A stretch of DNA of 6,685 nt from JANQGH01 sp039177555 (GCA_039177555.1 JBCDFV010000098.1:1-6685); one strand, 5' to 3'. Positions 1 to 6,459 are shown, counted from the first letter of the stretch. Translations and numbers: made by a program. Notes: generated from the letters alone by a model not told the origin.

Positions 1-58
1 CGTGAACCTGAAATACGGATTTGGCGATATCCAAACCAATCGTGGTAATCTCGGCCAT
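1..58 (-). CDS. IS110-family transposase, N-terminal fragment
   Basis: Only the first 19 codons are in the window. Read on the minus strand from the ATG at 58-56 they give MAEITTIGLDIAKSVFQVH, the typical opening of the DEDD (RuvC-like) domain of IS110-family transposases. The Asp of the GLDIAK motif is the first catalytic acidic residue. A strong Shine-Dalgarno sequence GGAGGAG (71-65) sits six bases before the ATG and fixes the start. Enzymes of this family excise the element as a circle and reinsert it under guidance of an element-encoded bridge/seek RNA. The rest of the gene lies outside the window, so its integrity cannot be judged. Confidence 0.85.
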   Translation of the reverse strand, partial: MAEITTIGLDIAKSVFQVH

Positions 59-114
59 GGACGGCTCCTCCAGATGAAGTTTCCAACGACCTCATCTTGG
101 CACACAGATGCCGA

Positions 115-130
115 CTGGGGCCGTCCACAC
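115..130. repeat. IS subterminal inverted repeat (left copy)
   Basis: The + strand reads CTGGGGCCGTCCACAC. It is the inverted partner of 6563-6578, matching at 15 of 16 positions with a perfect 13-bp core (115-127 against 6566-6578). It lies about 57 bp upstream of the transposase start. In IS1111-group elements such repeats sit a few bases inside the true ends. Confidence 0.7.
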
Positions 131-237
131 CATCACCGTAACTCCGCACGACCCAGGTCCCTGAAGTGTTTCAGGTGCGGCCATGTCACCGTAGTCTGGT
201 CCGGCAATCCGGAAGGCATCTGGCATGGAATTGTGAG

Positions 238-1290
238 ATGAACACGCCGCCGATTTTCGATGGCCACAATGACGTCCTGACCGAGCTCTATAAGGCCGGG
301 GGCGTCGGGCAAGGGTACCGCTTTGTCGAGGGCATGGACGGGCATCTGGACCTGTCCAAGGCCAGGCGGGGCGGCTTTGGCGGCGGGTTTTTCGCCATCT
401 GGGTCCCGCCGCTCGAAGACCTTGGTGACATCATGGGCGACATGCGCCAGCCCTCCTACGACCTGCCTGTCACCGCGCCGGTGCCCCAGACCGACGCCAT
501 GAGCGTTGTGCTGGCCCAGGCGGCGGTCCTGAACGCGCTTCATGCGCTGGGGGCGGTGCGCATCTGCACCAATGTTGCGGATATCGAGGCCTGTTTGGCG
601 AACGGCACCATCGCCGCCATCTTTCACATGGAGGGCGCGGACGCCATCGATCCGGAGTTTAACGCGCTGGACGTGCTCTGGCGCGCCGGGTTGCGTTCAA
701 TCGGCCCGGTTTGGAGCCGGAATACGATCTACGCCGAGGGCGTGCCGTTCCGCTTTCCCGCCGGCCCCGACATCGGCGGCGGGCTGACCGAGGCTGGTGA
801 GCGGCTGGTGCGCAAATGCAACGCGCTGGGCCTGCTGATCGACCTCTCGCACCTGAACGAAGCCGGCTTTTGGGATGTCGCCCGGCTGAGCGATGCGCCC
901 TTGGTGGCGACCCATTCCAATGCCCACGCCATCTGCCCCCATTCGCGCAACCTGACCGACCGCCAGCTTCAGGCGATCGCGGACAGCGACGGCATGGTCG
1001 GTCTCAATTTCGCCACGGCGATGCTGCGCGAGGACGGACGCATGATCGCCGAGACCCCGATCGGCCTGATGATGCGCCACCTGGACCATTTGCTTGCGAT
1101 TCTGGGCGAAGACCGCGTCGGCCTCGGCTCGGATTTCGACGGCGCGGTTGTGCCGGCGGAAATCGGCGATGCCGCCGGCCTGCCAGCCTTGCGCCGGACG
1201 ATGCGCGACCACGGCTATGCCGACACCCTGATCGAGAAGATCTGCTTCGGCAATTGGCTGCGCGTCTTGAAGCAGACCTGGAAGACTTAG
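238..1290 (+). CDS. Membrane-dipeptidase-type peptidase (family M19)
   Basis: This 350-residue protein belongs to the renal dipeptidase family: binuclear zinc amidohydrolase-fold enzymes that cleave dipeptides, often with a D-residue or unusual C-terminal residue. All expected metal ligands are visible: H10 and D12 in DGHND, E132 in HMEG, H205 in DLSH and H226 in ATHSNAH, followed by CPHSRNLTD. H205 and H226 are 21 apart, as in human renal dipeptidase. The conserved GSDFDG near the C-terminus supplies D299/D301. I see no signal peptide or lipobox, so it is probably cytoplasmic. The ATG at 238 is chosen because the family motif begins within ten residues of it; the ribosome site is weak (GGAA at 227-230). 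An in-frame GTG at 166 would add 24 residues unlike the family. The IS end lies about 100 bp upstream and may have displaced the native promoter. It may feed amino acids to the downstream decarboxylase, but only proximity suggests this. Confidence 0.92.
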   Translation: MNTPPIFDGHNDVLTELYKAGGVGQGYRFVEGMDGHLDLSKARRGGFGGGFFAIWVPPLEDLGDIMGDMRQPSYDLPVTAPVPQTDAMSVVLAQAAVLNALHALGAVRICTNVADIEACLANGTIAAIFHMEGADAIDPEFNALDVLWRAGLRSIGPVWSRNTIYAEGVPFRFPAGPDIGGGLTEAGERLVRKCNALGLLIDLSHLNEAGFWDVARLSDAPLVATHSNAHAICPHSRNLTDRQLQAIADSDGMVGLNFATAMLREDGRMIAETPIGLMMRHLDHLLAILGEDRVGLGSDFDGAVVPAEIGDAAGLPALRRTMRDHGYADTLIEKICFGNWLRVLKQTWKT

Positions 1291-1323
1291 AGCGATGCGC
1301 TGGCCGGTCAGAAGGCCTCGCTT

Positions 1324-1380
1324 GGGCGGATTTGCGATTTCTGCTAGATAGACGCTTGCAGGTCCGCCCCCAATTCGGAC
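1324..1380 (+). promoter_or_regulatory. Structured leader with two competing hairpins upstream of the antiporter
   Basis: As RNA, 1324-1337 can pair with 1356-1369. The pairing has a perfect 7-bp GC-rich base (GGGCGGA with TCCGCCC) continued by seven more pairs, three of them G-U, around an 18-nt loop. An alternative hairpin, GTCCG (1362-1366) with CGGAC (1376-1380), uses the same bases 1362-1366, so the two exclude each other. The G-U pairs favour a structure in + strand RNA. There is no U-run, so neither looks like an intrinsic terminator. A weak promoter-like pair (TTGGGC at 1322, TAGATA at 1345, 17-bp spacer) overlaps the first stem and would be an alternative reading. No folding energy was computed. 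Confidence 0.35.
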
Positions 1381-1396
1381 GCGATTGAGGATAGGT

Positions 1397-1459
1397 ATGG
1401 TGGCGCGGCGGCTAGCTTTTCACATCTCCACGCACGGGCGGCCGGAACATGGCCGGTAA
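1397..1459 (+). CDS. Candidate 20-codon upstream ORF (leader peptide)
   Basis: A short ORF begins at ATG 1397, six bases after a good Shine-Dalgarno GAGG (1387-1390). It ends at TAA 1457-1459, nine bases beyond the first base of the antiporter start codon, in a different frame. It has 20 residues, of which four are Arg (R4, R5, R15, R20, all CGG) and three His. The antiporter start itself has almost no Shine-Dalgarno sequence, so its translation could depend on ribosomes arriving through this ORF. This resembles known leader peptides of amine systems, such as SpeFL upstream of speF-potE, in position only; there is no clear sequence similarity. It could also be chance, since short ORFs are frequent in G+C-rich DNA. 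Confidence 0.35.
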   Translation: MVARRLAFHISTHGRPEHGR

Positions 1460-2873
1460 GTCCGCCACGCCCCGGCGGGCGCTGACAGCGTTCACGCTGG
1501 CCATGATCAACGTGGCGGCGATCGTCAGCCTGAAGAACCTGCCGATCATGGCCGAGTATGGCTGGGGCATGATCTTCTATTATTGCCTGGCCGCGATCGC
1601 GATGTTCGTGCCCACGGCGCTGGTATCGGCGGAGCTGGCGACGGCCTGGCCCAAGACCGGCGGCGTCTATGTCTGGGTGCGCGAGGCGTTCGGCAATCCG
1701 GAAGGGTTCCTGGCCGTCTGGCTGCAATGGATCAACAACATCCCGTACTTCCCGTCGATCCTGGCCTTTCTGGCCGTGGCCATCGCCTATGCCTTCGTGC
1801 CCTCGCTGGAACAGGACCGATATTTCAGCCTGGCGGTGGTGTTGATCGCGATCTGGGCGCTGACCCTGTTGAACTTTCGCGGCATGAGGCTGTCCGGCCT
1901 GATCAGCTCCGTCGGCAGCATCGCGGGCACGCTGGTCCCCGGCGTTTTGCTGGTGCTGCTGGCCGTGGCCTGGCTGGCGACGGGCAAGGAGAACCAGCTG
2001 CCCTTCGTCGCCGCCGATCTGGTGCCGGACATGGGCAGCCTCAGCCAGATGGTGCTGGCCGCCGGCGTGCTGCTGGCCTTTGCCGGCATGGAGATGTCTG
2101 CCGTGCACGCGCGCGAGGTGAAGAACCCCCAGCGGGACTATCCCAAGGCCATCCTGACCTCCGCGATCATCATCCTGGCGCTCAGCATCGTTGGCTCGCT
2201 GGCCATCGCGGTCGCCGTGCCGCGCGATCAGCTTGGCCTGGTGACCGGCATCTTCCAAAGCTTCGAGGTCATGTTAGGCGGTTTCGGCCTCGGCTGGCTG
2301 GTGCCCGTGGTGGCGGTGCTGATCGCCATCGGCGTCATCGCGTCCGCCAGCACCTGGATCATCGGCCCGTCAAAGGGCCTGTTCGCCACCGCGGCGGACG
2401 GCGAACTGCCGCCGCGCCTGGAAAAGCTGAACCGCCATCACGTGCCGAAAAACGTGCTGATCCTGCAGGCGGCCGTGATCTCGGTCCTGGCGATCATCGT
2501 CTTCGTCTTCATGCCGTCGGTCGACGACGCGTTTTGGATCCTGACCGCGCTGACGGCCCAGACCTATCTTTTGATGTACGTCATCATGTTCATCGCCGCC
2601 CTGCGCCTGCGCTACACGCGGCCGGATGTCCCGCGCCCCTACAGGGTGCCGGGCGGCATGGTGGGCATGTGGCTGGTCTGCGGCATCGGCGCGCTGGCGG
2701 GCATCGCCGGCATCGTGCTGGGCTTTGTGCCGCCGGAGGGCATGGAGGTCTCGATCGTGTTCTACGAGGTCTTTTTGGCCGGTGGCCTGTTGCTGATCAT
2801 TCTGGTGCCCTATGTGGTCCACCGCCTGCGCCGGCCGGAATGGGCCGAGGGCAAGGAGGAGGCGGCCGAGTAG
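1449..2873 (+). CDS. GadC-like amino acid/amine antiporter (APC superfamily)
   Basis: A 474-residue inner-membrane protein with about twelve hydrophobic segments and a short charged C-terminal tail. Landmarks recall the glutamate/GABA antiporter family (GadC, TC 2.A.3.7): SAELATAWPKTGGVYVWV after TM2, GMEMSAVHAREVKNPQRDYP near the middle (GadC has [20 protein letters not shown]), and ASTWIIGPSKG before a DGELPP loop (GadC ASWIVGPSRG). GadC exchanges imported amino acid for its decarboxylation product. Followed 53 bp later by an Orn/Lys/Arg decarboxylase, this protein probably exchanges a basic amino acid for its amine; the substrate cannot be read from sequence. It stops about where the GadC C-terminal pH plug would begin, so that plug appears absent. 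The ATG at 1449 is kept because it gives a normal family N-terminus (a short polar stretch, then TM1), although its ribosome site is poor and a short upstream ORF overlaps it. Confidence 0.88.
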   Translation: MAGKSATPRRALTAFTLAMINVAAIVSLKNLPIMAEYGWGMIFYYCLAAIAMFVPTALVSAELATAWPKTGGVYVWVREAFGNPEGFLAVWLQWINNIPYFPSILAFLAVAIAYAFVPSLEQDRYFSLAVVLIAIWALTLLNFRGMRLSGLISSVGSIAGTLVPGVLLVLLAVAWLATGKENQLPFVAADLVPDMGSLSQMVLAAGVLLAFAGMEMSAVHAREVKNPQRDYPKAILTSAIIILALSIVGSLAIAVAVPRDQLGLVTGIFQSFEVMLGGFGLGWLVPVVAVLIAIGVIASASTWIIGPSKGLFATAADGELPPRLEKLNRHHVPKNVLILQAAVISVLAIIVFVFMPSVDDAFWILTALTAQTYLLMYVIMFIAALRLRYTRPDVPRPYRVPGGMVGMWLVCGIGALAGIAGIVLGFVPPEGMEVSIVFYEVFLAGGLLLIILVPYVVHRLRRPEWAEGKEEAAE

Positions 2874-2886
2874 GGCGTCCGCCACA

Positions 2887-2911
2887 GTTTACTGAACAGC
2901 GTTCACCAAAC
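2887..2911. promoter_or_regulatory. Operator-like inverted repeat before the decarboxylase
   Basis: GTTTACTGAAC (2887-2897) and GTTCACCAAAC (2901-2911) form an inverted repeat matching at 9 of 11 positions around a 3-base centre. It is A+T-rich compared with its surroundings and lies in the 53-bp gap between antiporter and decarboxylase, just upstream of the decarboxylase Shine-Dalgarno (GGAGAGG, 2915-2921). Size and symmetry fit a site for a dimeric repressor such as a TetR-type protein; no regulator is encoded in the window. With no GC-rich stem or U-run it is unlikely to be a terminator. Confidence 0.4.
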
Positions 2912-2926
2912 AGCGGAGAGGCCGGG

Positions 2927-5257
2927 ATGAGCCGAAGCTGGTACCAAGACTTGAAGGTCCTGATCGTCGACGTCCAGTTCCACGCCGACAACGCGGTCGG
3001 CCGGGCGCTGGGGGCGATTGCCGAGGCGCTGGGCGCGCGCGGCATCGGGGTCGAGGCGGCGCTGGACACGCGCGACGGTTGGACGGCCTTCGTCAGCGAT
3101 GCGGATGTCGGCTGTGTGATGGTCGATTGGGATGCGGCGGGCGCCCAGGACGTCCAAGGTGGGAACAGCGCGGCGGCGGCGTTGATCGCCGACATCAGGG
3201 CCCGCAACGAGAATGTGCCCATCTTCGTGGCGTCCGAACGGCTGGATGTGGACCAGATCCCGCTCGCGGTCCTGCGTGCCAAGATCGGCTTTCTGTGGAA
3301 GACAGAGGACACGCCGGACTTCATGGCCGGCCGCATCGAGGACGCGCTGCGTGCCTATGCCGACACCCTGTTGCCGCCGTTTTTCAAGGCCCTGGTCGCG
3401 TATGCCGACGAAGACAAATACGCCTGGCACACGCCGGGCCATATGGGCGGCGTGGCCTTTCTGAAGTCGCCGGCCGGCCGGCGCTTCTTCGACTTTTTCG
3501 GCGAAAACGTGCTGCGCGCGGACCTGTCGATCTCAGTGCCCGAGCTGGGCTCGCTGCTGCCCCACAGCGGTGTGGTCGGCGAGGCGGAGCGCAATGCGGC
3601 GGGTGCCTTCGGGGCGGACCGCACCTTCTTCGTCACCAACGGCACCTCGACCTCCAACAAGATCGTCTGGCACGGCCAGGTGGTGGAGGGCGACGTGGTG
3701 GTGGTCGACCGCAACTGCCACAAATCCATCGAACACGCGCTGATCATGACCGGGGCGGTGCCGGTCTATCTGACGCCGACGCGCAACCGTTACGGCATCA
3801 TCGGGCCGATCCCGAAGGAACAGTTCGCGGCCGACGCGATTGCGGAGAAGATCCGCGCCTGTGCGTTGGTGGAGGGCGCGGGGCCGGGAACCGCACGCCT
3901 GGCGGTGCTGACCAACTCCACCTATGACGGCATCTGCTATCACGTGACCGAGATGCTGCACGGCATGGCCGGCCGGGTGGACACGGTGCATTTCGACGAG
4001 GCCTGGTTCGCCTACGCCGCCTTTCACCCGATCTACGAAGGCCGCTATGGCATGCACGACCATGGGACGGGGGATTACCCGGCGATTTTCGCCACCCAGT
4101 CGACCCACAAGCTGTTGGCCGCGCTCTCCCAGGCCTCGATGGTACATCTGCGCGACCGGCATCTGCCGCCCGACCGGCGCATCGACCAGGACCGGTTCAA
4201 CGAGGCGTTCATGATGCACACCTCCACCTCGCCGCAATACGGCATCATCGCGTCGTTGGACGTGGCCGCGCGCATGATGCAGCACGGCGGCGGCGCGGTG
4301 ATGACCCAGGACACGATCGACGAGGCGATCGATTTCCGCCGCGAAATGGCGCGCATCCGGCATAGGCTGGAGGGCGGGGGCGAAGGCGAGGGCGAAGAAG
4401 GTGGCGGTGACGCCGCCTGGTGGTTCCGCGTCTTCCAGCCGGACGGCCTGGCCGACCCGGCCACCGCCGACCCGTCGCCCGCACACCGGCCGGATTTCTG
4501 GCAGATCAACGATGGCGACGCCTGGCACGGCTATGACGCGGTCGGCGACGGCTTTGCCATGTTGGACCCGATCAAGGTGACGATCTTGACGCCCGGCATA
4601 AACGCCGACGGAACGCTGGGCGACTGGGGCATGCCGGCAGCCATCGTCTCGCGCTTTTTGTGGCGCCGGGGCATCGTGGTGGAAAAGACCGGCACGTACT
4701 CGTTCCTGGTCCTGTTCTCCGTCGCCGTGACCAAGGGCAAGTCCGGCTCGCTGGTGGCGGAGCTGTTCACCTTGAAGGAGCTGTACGATGCCGGCGCGCC
4801 CCTGAAAGACGTCTTTCCCGACCTGGCCGAGCAGCACCCGGACCGCTATGGCGCCGCGACCCTGCCGGACCTGTGCGCCGAGATGCACGGGTTCTACAAA
4901 GAGCGCGACGTCATCGACATCATCCACGATGTCTATGCCGTACTGCCCCACCAGGACATGACCCCCGCCCAGGCCTATCGCCGCCTGGTGAAGGGCGAGG
5001 TGCAAAGTCTGCCGCTGGACCAGCTCGACGGCCGCACCAACGCCGTCGGCATCGTGCCCTACCCGCCCGGCATCCCGGTCATCATGCCCGGCGAACGCTT
5101 CGACCGCACCCACACCCCGCGCATCTTCGAGTACCTGGAAATGCTGCAGGACTTCGATGCGCGCTTTCCGGGGTTTGAGCACGAGATCCACGGGGTGGAG
5201 ACCAAGCCGGACCCGCAGACGGGGCGGGGGCGGTATGTGTTGGATTGTTTGGGGTGA
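2927..5257 (+). CDS. PLP-dependent Orn/Lys/Arg decarboxylase, AdiA/LdcI type
   Basis: A 776-residue fold-type I PLP decarboxylase that removes CO2 from a basic amino acid, consuming a proton and producing agmatine, cadaverine or putrescine. An N-terminal response-regulator-like wing domain (KVLIVDVQFHADNAVG onward, about 1-130) leads into the major domain from AWHTPGHMGG. HFDEAW places the PLP-ring Asp at D357. ATQSTHKLL places the Schiff-base lysine at K395, close to K386 of E. coli AdiA. HTSTSPQYGI, DPIKVTILTPG, GIVVEKTG and IPYPPGIPV-type motifs follow in order (here IVPYPPGIPVIMPGE). HFDEAWFAYAAFHPIY and DEAIDFRREMAR resemble AdiA more than LdcI, so arginine is the likeliest substrate, but lysine or ornithine cannot be excluded. 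Length exceeds AdiA (755), partly through a Gly/Glu-only loop at 482-495. Start: ATG 2927, five bases after GGAGAGG; the open frame extends further upstream but overlaps the antiporter and is not homologous. Probably cotranscribed with the antiporter. Confidence 0.92.
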   Translation: MSRSWYQDLKVLIVDVQFHADNAVGRALGAIAEALGARGIGVEAALDTRDGWTAFVSDADVGCVMVDWDAAGAQDVQGGNSAAAALIADIRARNENVPIFVASERLDVDQIPLAVLRAKIGFLWKTEDTPDFMAGRIEDALRAYADTLLPPFFKALVAYADEDKYAWHTPGHMGGVAFLKSPAGRRFFDFFGENVLRADLSISVPELGSLLPHSGVVGEAERNAAGAFGADRTFFVTNGTSTSNKIVWHGQVVEGDVVVVDRNCHKSIEHALIMTGAVPVYLTPTRNRYGIIGPIPKEQFAADAIAEKIRACALVEGAGPGTARLAVLTNSTYDGICYHVTEMLHGMAGRVDTVHFDEAWFAYAAFHPIYEGRYGMHDHGTGDYPAIFATQSTHKLLAALSQASMVHLRDRHLPPDRRIDQDRFNEAFMMHTSTSPQYGIIASLDVAARMMQHGGGAVMTQDTIDEAIDFRREMARIRHRLEGGGEGEGEEGGGDAAWWFRVFQPDGLADPATADPSPAHRPDFWQINDGDAWHGYDAVGDGFAMLDPIKVTILTPGINADGTLGDWGMPAAIVSRFLWRRGIVVEKTGTYSFLVLFSVAVTKGKSGSLVAELFTLKELYDAGAPLKDVFPDLAEQHPDRYGAATLPDLCAEMHGFYKERDVIDIIHDVYAVLPHQDMTPAQAYRRLVKGEVQSLPLDQLDGRTNAVGIVPYPPGIPVIMPGERFDRTHTPRIFEYLEMLQDFDARFPGFEHEIHGVETKPDPQTGRGRYVLDCLG

Positions 5258-5288
5258 TGGGGGGCGGTGGCAAACGGCGGCACGATCA

Positions 5289-5312
5289 GGCCAGGTTTTT
5301 GGTCGACTGGCC
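5289..5312. other. Short stem-loop after the decarboxylase
   Basis: GGCCAG (5289-5294) and CTGGCC (5307-5312) form a perfect 6-bp stem around a 12-nt loop, in the 68-bp gap between decarboxylase and TPR gene. No U-run follows on either strand, so it is not a standard intrinsic terminator. It could slow or end transcription, or be chance in G+C-rich DNA. Confidence 0.2.
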
Positions 5313-5325
5313 CAGTCCCTGGACT

Positions 5326-6282
5326 ATGAAACATCGCATGGCGATTTTGCCTTATGCCCTGAAATCTGGAGCGCTTGCCGCTGTCTTTTGCGTGTGTGCC
5401 GTTGATCTGGCGTCCGCTCAGCCGCGATCGGCAATCGAAGCATGCAATAGGGGAGACCCATTGCCTCAAATTGAGGGCTGCTCGATCGTCATTGAACAGT
5501 CAAGTGACGAGGCTGTTGTGTCGATGGCGTACAGCAACAGGGGCAACGCGCATCGCCTACTCGGTCAGTACGAACGGTCTCTTCGGGACCTCGACAGAGC
5601 GCTAGACATCAATCCCGATGACCCGTTCGCCTACAACAATCGTGGGCTGACATTTGCGGACATTGGCCAGTTTGAACGCGCGATTGAGGACTATGATCGA
5701 GCGCTCGGGCTCGACCCGAACTATGCATTTGCGTTCAGTAATCGCGGCAATGCCTTTGCGTCTCTTGGCGAATTCGAGCAAGCCCTCAACGACTTCAGCG
5801 AGGCCGTTCGCCTCGACCCCGGATATGCCGTTGCACTCAACAATCGCGGGACCGTCCTTGAAGCACAGGGTCGCTACAACCTTGCGATCGAAGACTATAG
5901 TCGGGCGCTTGATCTCTCGCCGGCCTACACCAGCGCATACGTCAATCGAGGCAACACGTATTCGAGACTTGGCGACTACGAGCGAGCGATTGACGATTAC
6001 GACCGTGCACTAGCGATCCAGGATGACCTGCTGGAAGCATACTATGGGCGCGGGAACACTCTTGTTTACATCGGCAACTATTGGAGAGCGATTGAGGACT
6101 TTGACCGAGCGCTACAGATCAACCCGGAATTCGCCCAGGCTTATGCAGACCGGGGACATGCCTATTACGAACTTGGTGACTATGAGACATCGATCGCTGA
6201 TCTCAACTCAGCGATCTCGAGAGATCCAAACGGTTTTATTGCTTTTCATGATCGCGGCAATGCTCATTGCCAGCTTGGCTAG
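5326..6282 (+). CDS. Secreted tetratricopeptide-repeat protein, cut short by an amber codon
   Basis: This 318-residue product starts with a signal peptide: basic n-region (KHR), hydrophobic core around SGALAAVFCVCAV, and a cleavage site ASA|Q after residue 31, so it is probably exported to the periplasm. A short linker with two Cys (EACNRGDP and EGCSIVI) is typical of alphaproteobacterial TPR proteins. Seven complete 34-residue TPRs follow, with the consensus NRG..LG.YE.AI.DYDRAL...P, then 15 residues of an eighth. TPRs mediate protein binding; no partner is evident. The TAG at 6280-6282 falls at position 16 of that eighth repeat and the frame continues (next entry). Start: ATG 5326 gives a clean signal peptide but has little Shine-Dalgarno. 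ATG 5257, overlapping the decarboxylase stop as TGATG, would prepend 23 polar Gly/Arg-rich residues. A counted sample (5641-5700) is 53% G+C against 72% at 2341-2400, so the gene looks compositionally foreign or differently constrained. Confidence 0.85.
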   Translation: MKHRMAILPYALKSGALAAVFCVCAVDLASAQPRSAIEACNRGDPLPQIEGCSIVIEQSSDEAVVSMAYSNRGNAHRLLGQYERSLRDLDRALDINPDDPFAYNNRGLTFADIGQFERAIEDYDRALGLDPNYAFAFSNRGNAFASLGEFEQALNDFSEAVRLDPGYAVALNNRGTVLEAQGRYNLAIEDYSRALDLSPAYTSAYVNRGNTYSRLGDYERAIDDYDRALAIQDDLLEAYYGRGNTLVYIGNYWRAIEDFDRALQINPEFAQAYADRGHAYYELGDYETSIADLNSAISRDPNGFIAFHDRGNAHCQLG

Positions 6283-6459
6283 GCGCAACGAGCCGTCGAA
6301 GACTGGGCACTGGCAGCGAACATGGGTGACCAGGAACATGTAAGGTCGCTTCAGACTTTTCTTGCAGGGTATGGCGCTTATTCAGGCGGCATTGATGGTC
6401 AACCTGGCGACTCTCTGTACGTGGCGATCGAGGTCTTCGCTGAGATGGAGTGTCACTAG
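6283..6459 (+). pseudogene. In-frame continuation of the TPR gene beyond the amber codon
   Basis: After TAG 6280-6282 the same frame stays open for 58 codons to TAG 6457-6459. The first 18 residues (AQRAVEDWALAANMGDQE) complete the eighth TPR to exactly 34 positions, counting the amber as one. They are followed by LQTFLAGYGAYSGGIDGQ and a short remainder to MECH, which resembles the start of a peptidoglycan-binding (PG_binding_1-like) domain (L..fL...G.Y.G.iDG..G). That domain is normally longer, so the tail may itself be truncated. The intact gene was probably 5326-6459, and one base change (for example CAG or GAG to TAG) would explain the break. Alternatives are a sequencing error or amber readthrough. 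No ribosome site supports an independent gene here. Confidence 0.75.

Larger units (their letters stand above)
1..130 (-). mobile_element. IS110-family (IS1111-group) element, 5' end
   Basis: This is the upstream end of an insertion sequence that runs leftward out of the window. It holds the start of an IS110-type transposase (58 down to 1). Upstream of that is a short non-coding stretch of about 70 bp and a subterminal inverted repeat at 115-130 that matches, in inverse orientation, a repeat at 6563-6578 near the right edge. A short 5' non-coding end and subterminal rather than terminal repeats are typical of the IS1111 group, which makes no target duplication. The exact outer boundary cannot be fixed from one end; it should lie a few bases beyond 130. 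Confidence 0.75.

Noticed and set aside
166..237. GTG start giving a 24-residue longer dipeptidase
   Set aside because: The added residues do not resemble the family, the GTG lies in the loop of a small 6-bp hairpin (160-175), and the M19 motif begins just after ATG 238.
1344..2258. 304-codon minus-strand open frame under the antiporter
   Set aside because: It is a low-complexity His/Gln/Arg/Asp-rich antisense shadow with no recognisable motif.
1583..2926. Upstream extension of the decarboxylase reading frame through the antiporter, making a 1224-residue ORF
   Set aside because: It is the shadow of the antiporter in another frame (Arg/Gly/Pro-rich, no homology). The decarboxylase has a strong ribosome site and a family-like N-terminus at 2927.
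3533..5191. 552-codon open frame on the minus strand under the decarboxylase
   Set aside because: Composition (His/Arg/Gly/Val-rich without domains) is typical of antisense shadows in G+C-rich genes, and the + strand gene is unambiguous.
5221..5270. Run of G-tracts at the decarboxylase stop that could form a G-quadruplex
   Set aside because: One loop would be about 20 bases long and the tracts are explained by Gly codons and G+C-rich DNA. Support is too weak.
5245..5325. TTG 5245 or ATG 5257 (TGATG overlap with the decarboxylase stop) as start of the TPR gene
   Set aside because: Either would place a polar Gly/Arg-rich stretch before a well-formed signal peptide. ATG 5326 is preferred, though coupling through TGATG cannot be fully excluded.
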